A stretch of DNA of 51,392 nucleotides. Source: an uncultured Campylobacter sp. GTDB taxonomy: Bacteria; Campylobacterota; Campylobacteria; Campylobacterales; Campylobacteraceae. Shown piece by piece: positions 35,455-44,645 of the stretch. Under the pieces are notes generated by a model. That model saw nothing but the letters and a program-made list of their open reading frames with translations, was not told the DNA's origin and ran no database searches. The stretch is from the NCBI RefSeq assembly GCF_938030145.1, contig NZ_CALHGM010000014.1, positions 1 through 51,392 on the forward strand, given 5' to 3'. The position numbers were made by a program, and so were the translations under genes. Every line of letters begins with the position of its first letter. The first letter of the stretch is position 1.

Positions 35455-35460
35455 TATAAT
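35455..35460 (+). promoter_or_regulatory. -10 box (TATAAT) for the alpha-2-macroglobulin gene
   Basis: ttaatttgtaTATAATttcg lies 15 bp after the pbpC stop and 28 bp before the chosen ATG. The gene probably has its own promoter besides read-through from pbpC. Confidence 0.55.
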
Positions 35461-35487
35461 TTCGTAAAATTTTTGCAAAGGAATTTT

Positions 35488-38400
35488 ATGAAGACAAAAC
35501 TACTAAGCGCAGCGCTATTTTGCGCTTTGGCTAGCTTTGCCGCAGGCGTAGAGATCAAATACGCTAGCGGGGCTTACGAGATTAGCGGGGTGGACGGCAG
35601 TGGATTTAGTGTCACGCAAAAGCAGATCTTAAAATGCACTCCCAAAATCACGGGCACCTACGAAAGCGTGAGCGAGAGCTCAATCAGGCTCTATCCAAAG
35701 CCGATGCTTAGCGCCGGGGTTAATTATTCGTGCGAGGCGCGCGGGGTGCGCTTTGAGTTCGAGACAGAGCCTTTTAGCACCGAGCATATCGCGCTTCTGC
35801 GTCCGGGGCTAGTGGCAATTAAATTTAACGATGCGGTTAGCAAGGACGCGCTACAGCAAGCGACTAGAATTTATCGCGCGCAGAATTTAGCCCAAAACGA
35901 CATATCCTACGAGCTTAGCTCGCACGATGATCGGAATTTTTTATTCAGCTTCGATCCTAAGGCGCAAAACGTCGTATTGCAAATAGAATCCCTCACCTCA
36001 AAAGCGGGCGCAAAGCTGCAAAATCCGGTGGAGCTGCGCACGGACGAGGAGCCTTTTAATGATAGCATTAACGCTTCAAATTTAAGCGGCGTGCAGATTC
36101 GTCCTGCGGCTCTAAAAGACGGCTCGCTCGCAGCTAGAGTGTGTTTTCCTAACTATATGGACGAGCTGTCCGCAAAATACATAAGAATTGCAGGCGTGAG
36201 TAAATTTAGCCTCACTCAGCCGCGATATTATTATTACGGCGAAGATGAAGAGGGCGGCGAAAGCGACGATTCTTCATGCTACTACTATGCAGATATAGTA
36301 AGCGACGAGTTTATGCCAAATAAAAGCTACGAGATTAGGCTGCTAAAGGGCTTCGGAGATAGCTCATATATCTTGCGTGACGAGATAAAACAAAGCGTAA
36401 AAATGGGCGACAGGCTGCCTTTCGTAGCCTTTAGCGACGAGAAAAATTTTATCCCAAAATCCGCTTCGTTAGCTTTTAAAAGCTCAAACGTAAATGAGGT
36501 TAAAATTTCGATTGCCAAAGTCCCTGAGCAAAATTTTAGGTATTTTTTAAACTTTGAAAGCAACGAAGATAGTGTAGGTGGGCTAGCTAGTGAGATCGCG
36601 GTTAAGAGCTTTGATATAGGAGGTGCTAAAAACGCCGTTGCGGAGCATAAAATCGCGATGGATTTTAAAGGCTACGAGGATGGAATTTATAAAATCACGG
36701 CGTTTTACAAAGTGGGCGAAAAGATGCAAGAGGTTTCGCGCGTAGCCTATCTTAGCGACATTACGGCTCAAGTGGTGCTACTTGAGCGCGGCGCGCTAAT
36801 TTATACTTCTAGGCTTAGTAATGGCGAGGAGCTAAGCAGAGCGAAGGTTAAAATTTACAGCGATAAAAATGAGCTAATCGTAGAGGATAAAACGGACGGA
36901 GATGGAATTTTAAGATTAGAAAATATGGAAATTCTAGCCAAAAATCCACGCTCTATCGAGATTAGTAAAGGCGATGAGCATGCGTTCGTGCTGTTTAATA
37001 ACGCCGTAGCAAGCGTCGAGAAAACGATTACTGCAAAGCGTCCGTTCGTTTATCTCGCAAGCGAGCTGATAAGCCCGAATGAGCGGCTTTTAGGCACGAT
37101 CGTGATGAAAAATCGCGATTTTAGCTCTTTAAAAAATACGCCGATTAAATTTAAAATTTACGATCCTAGCGGCACTGTGGTCATCACGCGCGCGCAAAAC
37201 ACCGATGAGTTCGGTAGCGTTAAAATCGACGAGCTGATGGGCGAGAAAAGCGGCACTTACCGCCTGGATCTCATCTATGAGGACAAAATCATCGCTTCTA
37301 AAAGCTTCAGCGTAGAAAATTTCGTCCCAAACCGCATTAAAAATGAAATTTTAACTGCTAAAGACGAATACGGCGCGGATGAGATCATAACTTTAAAGCT
37401 AAGCTCAAACTATCTTGCAGGCGCGCCGGCTGGAGATTTGAAAGGCTCGCTGGAAGCAAACGCCTACGAAAAAGAGCTAAAAATTAAAGGCTACGAGGGC
37501 TTTTCGTTTCTAAACGATCGCTTAAAGAAAAAGGGCGCTACGCAGCTTCGCAGAGCGGAATTTACGCTAAGCCCCGCCGGTAAAAAAGAGCTTGCACTCT
37601 CGCCGGCAGCAGCTGATCTAAATGTCTCTAACGCCATAAATATTTTACTAAATTTCAGCGTAACCGAGGAGGGCAAAAACGTAAACGCATATCGCAGCCT
37701 GAGCTATCTGCCTTATGATCGTATCGTAGGAATTCGCGCGAACAAAGATTTTATATCAAGCGGCGATAGCGTAAAATTCGGCTTTGCGCTGCTAGATTCC
37801 AAAACCAAAACCGACGTCAAAGGCAAGATCGACGTTGAAATTTACCGCGACGATTTTACTTACGTTTATGACGGCAACAGATACGTCGAGCAAGAAAGCT
37901 TTAATCTCGTAAGCGCCGTTAGCACCGATGCGCGCGAGTTTGAGTACAAATTCCAAAACGGCGGCAATTATCTAATCGTCGCAAACAATTACTCAAGCGG
38001 CGCGAGTGCTGGCGTGCGCGTGGACGTAAGCGGCTGGGGATATTATGGACGGGTAAACGCTAAAGACGTGCAAAGCGCTAAAATCAACCTCGCAAGCGAC
38101 AAGGTTAAAGCTGGAGATAAAATTAAAGGCGTCATCAATTCGCCGGTAGAAAGCGGCGTGCTAAATATCTCGCTCGTAGGAGAGCAGGTTTACGACTATA
38201 AAATTCTATCCATAAAAGGCGGTAGCGCGGAATTTGAGCTTAGCGTGCCGGAGAATTTCGTCGGCGGACACATCAACGCTGTAATCGCGCGCGCTGCGAC
38301 ACCCGCTGCGATGCCGCTTCGCGCCTATGCAAACGTGCCGGTGGCGCTAGATGCGAGCTCGCACAAGGCTAACGTGCAAATCCTAGCCGAGAAAAGCTAC

Positions 38401-40653
38401 AAAAATGGGCAAAACGCGCAGATCAGCGTAAAAAGCGAGCCAAATTCCAAAGTGGTGCTCTACGCAGTCGATCTTGGAATTTTAGATATCGTCTCACAAG
38501 AGGAACTTGATGCATTTAAGGCGTTTGACGTTAGCGCGTATTTTGCGCTGCGGTACTTTGACATTTACGACGATCTTAGCGTGTATCAAACTACTGCTAA
38601 AGAGCTAAGCTTCGGCGGCGACGGCGTGATGGCGAAAGCTAAACGGAATTTAAGCCCGGTCGAAAACAAAAAGCAGAAAAAATTTATCAAAATGCTGATC
38701 GCAAAAGCGGATGCAAACGGCGAGGCGAAATTTGAGCTTGCGATGCCGAAAAATTTTAACTCCACGATCCGACTAAGCGCCATGGCTATCGGAGAGGCGG
38801 CTACGATCGGCTCGGCAAACGTCGAAGCCAAGGTCCGAGACGACGTGATCATAAAGCCCGCCGATTTAACCTATATGGTGCGCGGCGATGAAATTTCCGT
38901 GCCGCTAACGCTCATCAACACCACCGACAAAGAGCAAAAGGCGGTCTTAAAAATCAGCTCGTCTCCTTCGGTCGCTATAAGCGGCGGTGAGGCAAATTTC
39001 ACGCTCAAGCCGCTTGAAGTCAAGCATACGAACTTCACCGCGAGCGCGCTTGATATCGCGGATGCAAACATTAAATTTGACCTTGACGCAAACGGGCAGA
39101 AATTTAGCAACGACGTGGAATTTGACATAATCAGCCAGTTCCCGCGCTCGAAGCTATTTCACGTAAGCTATGGCGATAAGCCGGTAACGCTCAAAATCGA
39201 TCCGAGCTATAAAGAAATTTATACTCACATCAGCGCTACGCCTAATGCTTTTAGCCTAGCGGACGAGCTATATCTCTATCCTTACGGTTGCACCGAGCAG
39301 CTTACCTCAAAGATGGTAGCGGTTGATTATGTCGCACGCAAAGACTCCAATAAAACCTTAACTAACCGCGTAAACGAGTATGCAAGTAGAATTTTATCTC
39401 GCCTCAAACCTAGCGGCAGTTTCGGCTACTGGAGTGCTCACGGCGTTACTAATTACTACGCTTCGATTTACGCAAGCGACGTTTTACTAGAGCTTGACGC
39501 GCGCTATAAATTCCTTAGCAATAAGCAAAGATCGCTGATATTTAGCGCCTTAAAATCAGACTACGAAGATCAAGCGACGCTTCGAGTATATGCGGATTTC
39601 GTGCTAGATCAATACGGCAAGCTGGATGACGATGAGATAAATTTCATTTACGACAACGGCCTTTATGACAACTCGCCGATGGCTCGCATCGCTATGGCTG
39701 CGATACTTAAAAAGCACAATATGACGACCGAGTTTAACTTCATGCGTGAAAAAATAAACCAAATGGATTATGATTACGCCGAAGACGGAGCGGGCTTGAC
39801 GTTTGCTAGCGACATAAGAGACGCCGCCTTTAAGCTCTACGCATTCGGCAAGGCGGGCATCAAAGACGATAGCACAAGCAAGGCGGCTATCGCGCTCGTG
39901 CGCAACCTAAAAGATGCGGACAATACGCAGGAGAGAGCGAGCGTTATACGCGGATTTGATGCGTATTTTAAGGACGCGAAAAAAGATATTAGCTTTGCTT
40001 TGAAATACGACGGCGAGACGAAAAATTTTAATTCGCCGCTGGATACCAAGCTTGCGGTTAAAGACGGCTCGATAGAATTTACGCCGATGAGCGGCAACGG
40101 CGAGCTGTTTTTTACGGTGCTGGGATTTGGATATGAAAGCGCTGCGGTCAAACACAATCCGCTTAGCATAAATAGACCGTTTGATAACGACCGAGATAAG
40201 AAGGTTGAAATTTATCGCGAGTTTCTCGATGCTCGCGGCAACATCGTCGATCTAAACAAACTCAAAGTAGGGCAGAAAATTTACTCTAAGATCAGCTGGC
40301 GAGCGAATCATTATCTGTATAATTTCGCAATCGACGAGGCGATGCCTAGCTGCTTTGAGGCGGTAAATGAGCGCCTGGGCTCGGCCGCACAGGCTCGCCC
40401 GGAAGGCTTTGTGGATAGCGTAGCGATCGAGCATACGGAGTATCTGTACGACCGAGTACTTCACTTCCCGAAAAGCGGTTATTTTTACTACGATCCGCAA
40501 GAGGGCTATAATAGTACCGGCGTCATCTACACGCCGATAAACGTGATTATGGCTGGCTCGTGCGCGCTTCCTGCGATCTCTATCGAGGATATGCAATACG
40601 AGCGAGTAAATAATTACGATCTGCAAATGCTTAAATTTAAAGTCGCTCGCTAA
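35488..40653 (+). CDS. Bacterial alpha-2-macroglobulin with intact thioester motif
   Basis: A 1721-residue periplasmic protease-trap protein (YfhM/YfaS family). The ATG at 35488 has AAGGA upstream; a TTG five codons earlier overlaps that site. It starts with a Sec signal peptide (LLSAALFCALASFAAG) without a proper lipobox, unlike lipoprotein members such as E. coli YfhM. A series of macroglobulin-like beta domains follows. The thioester motif CTEQ (Cys1268 in YPYGCTEQL) opens the helical thioester domain. Such proteins react covalently with attacking proteases, and their genes commonly neighbour pbpC, consistent with envelope repair and defence. No large low-complexity insert is visible, in contrast to PBP1C. 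A hairpin follows the stop. Confidence 0.92.
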   Translation: MKTKLLSAALFCALASFAAGVEIKYASGAYEISGVDGSGFSVTQKQILKCTPKITGTYESVSESSIRLYPKPMLSAGVNYSCEARGVRFEFETEPFSTEHIALLRPGLVAIKFNDAVSKDALQQATRIYRAQNLAQNDISYELSSHDDRNFLFSFDPKAQNVVLQIESLTSKAGAKLQNPVELRTDEEPFNDSINASNLSGVQIRPAALKDGSLAARVCFPNYMDELSAKYIRIAGVSKFSLTQPRYYYYGEDEEGGESDDSSCYYYADIVSDEFMPNKSYEIRLLKGFGDSSYILRDEIKQSVKMGDRLPFVAFSDEKNFIPKSASLAFKSSNVNEVKISIAKVPEQNFRYFLNFESNEDSVGGLASEIAVKSFDIGGAKNAVAEHKIAMDFKGYEDGIYKITAFYKVGEKMQEVSRVAYLSDITAQVVLLERGALIYTSRLSNGEELSRAKVKIYSDKNELIVEDKTDGDGILRLENMEILAKNPRSIEISKGDEHAFVLFNNAVASVEKTITAKRPFVYLASELISPNERLLGTIVMKNRDFSSLKNTPIKFKIYDPSGTVVITRAQNTDEFGSVKIDELMGEKSGTYRLDLIYEDKIIASKSFSVENFVPNRIKNEILTAKDEYGADEIITLKLSSNYLAGAPAGDLKGSLEANAYEKELKIKGYEGFSFLNDRLKKKGATQLRRAEFTLSPAGKKELALSPAAADLNVSNAINILLNFSVTEEGKNVNAYRSLSYLPYDRIVGIRANKDFISSGDSVKFGFALLDSKTKTDVKGKIDVEIYRDDFTYVYDGNRYVEQESFNLVSAVSTDAREFEYKFQNGGNYLIVANNYSSGASAGVRVDVSGWGYYGRVNAKDVQSAKINLASDKVKAGDKIKGVINSPVESGVLNISLVGEQVYDYKILSIKGGSAEFELSVPENFVGGHINAVIARAATPAAMPLRAYANVPVALDASSHKANVQILAEKSYKNGQNAQISVKSEPNSKVVLYAVDLGILDIVSQEELDAFKAFDVSAYFALRYFDIYDDLSVYQTTAKELSFGGDGVMAKAKRNLSPVENKKQKKFIKMLIAKADANGEAKFELAMPKNFNSTIRLSAMAIGEAATIGSANVEAKVRDDVIIKPADLTYMVRGDEISVPLTLINTTDKEQKAVLKISSSPSVAISGGEANFTLKPLEVKHTNFTASALDIADANIKFDLDANGQKFSNDVEFDIISQFPRSKLFHVSYGDKPVTLKIDPSYKEIYTHISATPNAFSLADELYLYPYGCTEQLTSKMVAVDYVARKDSNKTLTNRVNEYASRILSRLKPSGSFGYWSAHGVTNYYASIYASDVLLELDARYKFLSNKQRSLIFSALKSDYEDQATLRVYADFVLDQYGKLDDDEINFIYDNGLYDNSPMARIAMAAILKKHNMTTEFNFMREKINQMDYDYAEDGAGLTFASDIRDAAFKLYAFGKAGIKDDSTSKAAIALVRNLKDADNTQERASVIRGFDAYFKDAKKDISFALKYDGETKNFNSPLDTKLAVKDGSIEFTPMSGNGELFFTVLGFGYESAAVKHNPLSINRPFDNDRDKKVEIYREFLDARGNIVDLNKLKVGQKIYSKISWRANHYLYNFAIDEAMPSCFEAVNERLGSAAQARPEGFVDSVAIEHTEYLYDRVLHFPKSGYFYYDPQEGYNSTGVIYTPINVIMAGSCALPAISIEDMQYERVNNYDLQMLKFKVAR

Positions 40654-40672
40654 GGGCGTAGCTATTTTAAGG

Positions 40673-40713
40673 CTCGGCGCGAATTTTGCATTCATTGCGA
40701 TTTTCGTGCCGAG
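40673..40713 (+). terminator. Hairpin after the alpha-2-macroglobulin gene
   Basis: CTCGGCGCGAA (40673-40683) pairs with TTCGTGCCGAG (40703-40713), an 11-bp stem with one G-T pair and a 19-base loop. It lies about 20 bp after the stop and is followed by tgcgctttt. This is a GC-rich stem, unlike the AAATTT hairpins elsewhere. Confidence 0.6.
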
Positions 40714-40859
40714 TGCGCTTTTGCGTTCACAAGCATTTTGCAAACGAGCGCCTGATAAAATTTTAAAATTTTAATTCCGCTCGCCCGCCGAATTTCAAAA
40801 TTTTATATCAATGCCTATATTTCATAGCTTTTTACTATCTATTTATAAAGTTATTCTAT

Positions 40860-40888
40860 TTGACTTACATTTAAATTCGAGTTATCAT
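40860..40888 (+). promoter_or_regulatory. Sigma-70-type promoter for the Tat flavoprotein gene
   Basis: TTGACT (40860-40865), 17-bp spacer, TATCAT (40883-40888); the start codon is 39 bp further on. The preceding bases give ATTTGACTTA, the same string as the promoter at 51269. A dyad CTAT-N5-ATAG lies at 40815-40827 and could be a regulator site. Confidence 0.55.
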
Positions 40889-40926
40889 TTCTTTTAAATA
40901 TACACTTTCAATTAAAGGAGTTGCAA

Positions 40927-42477
40927 ATGCAAGACGTATCAAGACGTAGTTTTTTAAAGATTAGCGCAGTGGGCGCCGGAGCACTTGCGCTAGGGGCTAG
41001 TAGCGCAAGTGCGGCGCAAAACGCTAAGGATGTCAAATTTGACGAGGAATACGATATCGTCATCATCGGCACCGGTTTTGCGGGACTTGCTGCGGCGATT
41101 AAAGCTAGCGGGCGCGGTAAAAAGGTGCTTATCTTAGAAAAGATGGGTCGCGCGGGCGGAAATTCCGTCATCAACGGCGGAAATATGGCCGCTCCGATGA
41201 ATAAATTTCAAGTCGCACAAGGCATCAAGGATAGCAAGGAGCTTTTTATCGCCGATGCCGTAAAAGACGGGCTCGGGCTCAACCACACCGATCTTTTAGG
41301 CGTGATGTTTGATCGCAGCAACGATGCGGTGGATCTTTTAACTAGCTGCGGAGTGGAATTTAGCGATAAGCTGATCTTTGAGAGCGGCCACAGCGTCGCA
41401 AGAAGCTTGCAATCAACCAACGGCTCGGGCTCGGGCTACATCCAGCCGATGATGGGTAAACTTCAAAACGATCCTAACGTCACGATCAAAACTCGCACGA
41501 AATTTGACGATTTCATCGTGGATGACAGCGGCCGCGTCGTGGGCGTAGAAGCGCGCGAGGAGTATAAATTTGATCCAAAGCTCTTTAGCGACGATCTGGA
41601 AAATAAAAGCGGTGAGAAAAAGAGCTATAAAGCTAAAGACGGCGTTTTGCTAGCCTCGGGCGGATACGGACGCGATCTATGGTACCGCCAGATCCAAGAT
41701 CCGCGCGTAGTACCTAGCATAGACAGCACCAACCACCCTGGAAGCTCGGCGGGAGCGATGCTAGCGGCAAATAGAATCGGTGCATTTACCCTTTTAACGT
41801 CGTGGATTCAGTTCCTTCCGTATTGCTCGCCCGACGAAAAGGGCTTCGGCGCCGCGGTAAATTTCACCAACCACTGCTGCGACACCTACGGTCTAACCGT
41901 CGATCCAAAGACCGGCAAACGCTTTATGGACGAGCACGCAGGGCGCAAGATCAAGGCGGATGCTTGCTTTAAGGTTATCGGCGAGAGCGAGAAAAACGAC
42001 AACTATCCGGTAAACGTCTGCGACTCTCAAGCCGTCGCCGCGCGTAATCCGGTCTATACATCAAGGCCTTTAGAAGCGGGCGTCGTGAAGAAATTTGACA
42101 CGCTAGAGGAGCTTGCGAAGGCTTACAACCTGCCGCTGGAGCCGTTTTTAAAGACCGTCGCGGATTATAACTCTTACGTCAAAGCCGGTAAAGATCCGGA
42201 ATTTGGCAAGGTTGTCGATAAGCTGGACGGCATCGACGTTTCCAAACCGCCGTTTTACGCAAGCCGCACGATGCCGAAGGTACACCACACGATGGGCGGA
42301 CTTGAGATCAATACCAAAGCTCAGGTCGTCTCGAGCCTTACTCACGAGCCGATTCCAGGGCTTTGGGCTGCAGGCGAGGTGACCGGCGGCGTGCACGGCG
42401 CGAGCAGGCTCGGAACCTACGCGATCCTTGATTGTATGGTTTTTGGAATGATCGCGGGCGAAACAATCGGGGCTTAA
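40927..42477 (+). CDS. Tat-exported fumarate reductase/flavocytochrome c-type flavoprotein
   Basis: A 516-residue FAD enzyme exported folded by the Tat pathway: SRRSFLK near the N-terminus, then a hydrophobic stretch ending ASSASA. ATG at 40927 is six bases after AAAGGAG; the TTG at 40921 is too close. The FAD-binding motif is DIVIIGTGFAGLAAAI, with GRAGGNSVINGGNM. The active-site regions of the fumarate/urocanate reductase family are present: RFMDEHAGRK, HHTMGG and GVHGASRLGTYAILD. There is no CxxCH haem domain, so electrons must come from a separate cytochrome or quinol dehydrogenase not encoded next door. The true acceptor (fumarate, urocanate, methacrylate or another enoate) cannot be told from sequence alone. 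Confidence 0.85.
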   Translation: MQDVSRRSFLKISAVGAGALALGASSASAAQNAKDVKFDEEYDIVIIGTGFAGLAAAIKASGRGKKVLILEKMGRAGGNSVINGGNMAAPMNKFQVAQGIKDSKELFIADAVKDGLGLNHTDLLGVMFDRSNDAVDLLTSCGVEFSDKLIFESGHSVARSLQSTNGSGSGYIQPMMGKLQNDPNVTIKTRTKFDDFIVDDSGRVVGVEAREEYKFDPKLFSDDLENKSGEKKSYKAKDGVLLASGGYGRDLWYRQIQDPRVVPSIDSTNHPGSSAGAMLAANRIGAFTLLTSWIQFLPYCSPDEKGFGAAVNFTNHCCDTYGLTVDPKTGKRFMDEHAGRKIKADACFKVIGESEKNDNYPVNVCDSQAVAARNPVYTSRPLEAGVVKKFDTLEELAKAYNLPLEPFLKTVADYNSYVKAGKDPEFGKVVDKLDGIDVSKPPFYASRTMPKVHHTMGGLEINTKAQVVSSLTHEPIPGLWAAGEVTGGVHGASRLGTYAILDCMVFGMIAGETIGA

Positions 42478-43023
42478 ATTTAGCGCCTCAAAATTTCGAC
42501 ACGAAGTAGCCATACATGCTTTGCGCCGAAATGCTTGAGAAGGACTTACGCGAAGTAGGGCACAGCACACAATCCGTAAATCCTACGTAGAGCGGCGGCA
42601 GGGTCTGTAGCGGTTTACAAGGCTAGGTACGTGAAGCAGTAAAATGCGTACAGCATAAAAGGCTTTGTTGCCCAAGTCGTAACGCCTAAGGACGAGAGTG
42701 CGTTCGCCGCCCGCGGCGGCGCGACGGTAAAATTTCAAATCATAAAATTTTAAAATTTCATAACGCGGGAGTTTTAAATTTTGTAGCGCCAAAACTCTAC
42801 GGCGTCGCCCGAGTCTGCGCTGCGTAAGCCCTGTTTTGTGCGTATCGCGCACACTAGGTAAAAGCTAAATTTAAACGCCGCTTTTATGACGCCGTAGCGG
42901 CATGAGTGCACGATCAAATTTTAAAATTTCATGCGCATTTTGCGTAAAATTTCATCTATTTAACAATCAACGACGCTAAATTTCGCTAAAATTCGTCACA
43001 TAAAGTACGCTTGGGAGACGGGT
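42478..43023. other. 546-bp non-coding gap after the flavoprotein gene
   Basis: No gene was recognised. AAATTT motifs cluster at 42730-42780 and 42900-42990 (AAATTTTAAAATTTCA strings). The first 250 bp are GC-richer without a domain-bearing ORF. The EFR1-type gene has GGGAG at 43014. Confidence 0.5.
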
Positions 43024-43785
43024 ATGATAGCGATCTATTTTAGCGCCACGGGCAACACGAAGCATTGCGCGGGTAGGCTCATCGCTCATCTTGGTGGCGT
43101 CTGTGTCTCGATCGAGAGCGAGGCTTGCGGCAAGCTTTTAAAGCACCACAACGACGTCATTTTGGCGTATCCTATCTATTTTAGCGACCTACCGCGTATC
43201 GTGCGCGACTTCCTCTACCAAAACGGCGCGAGCTTTAGCGGCAAAAACGTATTCATCCTCGCTACGATGGAGATTTTCAGCGGCGATGGGGCAGGGTGTG
43301 CGGCTAGAGTTTTAAAACGATTCGGCGCAAACATAACGGGCGGCGCTCATATCAAAATGCCCGCGTTCATCCTCGACGTGGCGATTTTTGGCTACTCGCA
43401 AGCGAAAAACGAGCGCATAATCAAAGAGGCGGATACTAAAGTTAGACGCGTTGCAGAGGCGCTTAGCGCAAATCGTCCGCCGCAAGAGGGGCTGGGCGCG
43501 CTCTGTCGTATCGCAGGGTTTTTAGGACAGCGACTTTGGATGAAAATTTGGGATAAAAGCCCCTTTGCCAAGCGCAAGCCGAGCCTTGATCCATCGCGAT
43601 GCAGCGGATGCGGGGCTTGCGTCAAACCCTGCCCGATGCAAAAAATAAAGCTCGCTTGCAAAAAGGCGCAATTCGGCGATGAGTGCACGCTTTGCTACAG
43701 GTGCGTAAATATATGCGAGCGCAAGGCGATTACGATCCTAGGCAGGGCGAAAAATTTAGAAAAGTCCATCGCCGCAGACTTATGA
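43024..43785 (+). CDS. EFR1-type flavodoxin-ferredoxin fusion protein
   Basis: A 253-residue electron-transfer protein. The N-terminal flavodoxin-like half has the FMN phosphate loop YFSATGNTKHCA and the pattern AYPIYFSDLPRIVRDFL. The C-terminal third has two 4Fe-4S motifs: CSGCGACVKPCP and CTLCYRCVNICE, the last lacking the usual Pro after the fourth Cys. Proteins of this layout are annotated as EFR1-family ferrodoxins of unknown partner. Start ATG with GGGAG upstream. Only a decayed gene follows directly. Confidence 0.85.
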   Translation: MIAIYFSATGNTKHCAGRLIAHLGGVCVSIESEACGKLLKHHNDVILAYPIYFSDLPRIVRDFLYQNGASFSGKNVFILATMEIFSGDGAGCAARVLKRFGANITGGAHIKMPAFILDVAIFGYSQAKNERIIKEADTKVRRVAEALSANRPPQEGLGALCRIAGFLGQRLWMKIWDKSPFAKRKPSLDPSRCSGCGACVKPCPMQKIKLACKKAQFGDECTLCYRCVNICERKAITILGRAKNLEKSIAADL

Positions 43786-43795
43786 GGACGAGCTC

Positions 43796-44143
43796 ATGCC
43801 TCGCAAGTTCGCAATCAAATGCGTAAAAACGGGCGAGAAAATTTTACTTTTTGATAGTACTGCGCATAACTAAAGCGCGATGTTTTACGACGAATATGGC
43901 ACAAAAAAAAGTAACTCGCCGCGAGCTCGTGAAATTTAACCTACCGCTGTGCAAGATCCGCGTAAAATTTGGCTATAGCACCCACTACGACTACGAGACC
44001 GACGAGCGCGGTAGGGTCATACTAATAAACGGCGGGGCTGCCTCATGGGGCGAGGTAAGGCAAACGGCTTTGATTATATCGCCGTAAGCTACGAGGACGA
44101 AGCGGGCAAAAATACAAAATTTCGCTTATGTAGGCGGTCTTAA
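43796..44143 (+). pseudogene. Decayed small gene with one stop and two frame changes
   Basis: Reading from ATG 43796 gives MPRKFAIKCVKTGEKILLFDS, then TAA at 43871. The same frame continues as MFYDEYGTKKSNSPRARE and stops at about 43937. A +1 change at the GAAATTT there opens the next frame, which reads FNLPLCKIRVKFGYSTHYD and ETDERGRVILINGGAASWG. A second change near 44058 returns to the first frame: ANGFDYIAVSYEDEAGKN to TAA at 44141. The pieces together read like one protein of about 115 residues. I do not recognise the function. An assembly error is less likely than decay, because one nonsense codon and two indels would be needed. Confidence 0.65.
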
Positions 44144-44645
44144 ATCTCAGTCTGTCTTTTTTGCTCCGTATTTAAATTTTTACTCGGTCGCTAGATACTC
44201 CTAAATTTAAATTCCCTAGAGCCGAATGTAGCGTCTTAGAATTTTAGCAAAGGTTTATCCTGTAATGCTGCGCCGTGAAATTTCAGCAAAGGCTTATTTT
44301 GCCGCATACCTCAAAATTCTTAAATTACCCGTACCGGCCCACTTAAGCTCTAAAGCGCTTGCCTTATCACTTCGCCTAAGGGTAAAATGCTGCGCCTTGT
44401 TTTATTAATTCGCCGCGGAATTTCGCGGTAAAACTAAATTTTGAAATTTGGCCCATTTAAATTTAAAAGCGCACGACTATCGCAAAAATCATCCGATATT
44501 ATTGGTGACGCCGGCCTAATTTTAAAATTACACCATCGCCCCTACATACTGCTATAGTCGTTAAATTTTAAGCAACAATAGGCGATAAAATTTTAAGAAT
44601 TTCGCCGCCCAGCATTTCTTTACGCCACCAAGCCCACAAAACCGC
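44144..44645. repeat. 502-bp non-coding gap downstream of the histidine kinase gene
   Basis: No gene. An imperfect direct repeat, AATTTTAGCAAAGGTTTATCCTG (near 44239) and AATTTCAGCAAAGGCTTATTTTG (near 44279), is visible. AAATTT motifs are frequent from 44430 to 44610. No clear terminator for the kinase operon was found. Confidence 0.5.
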
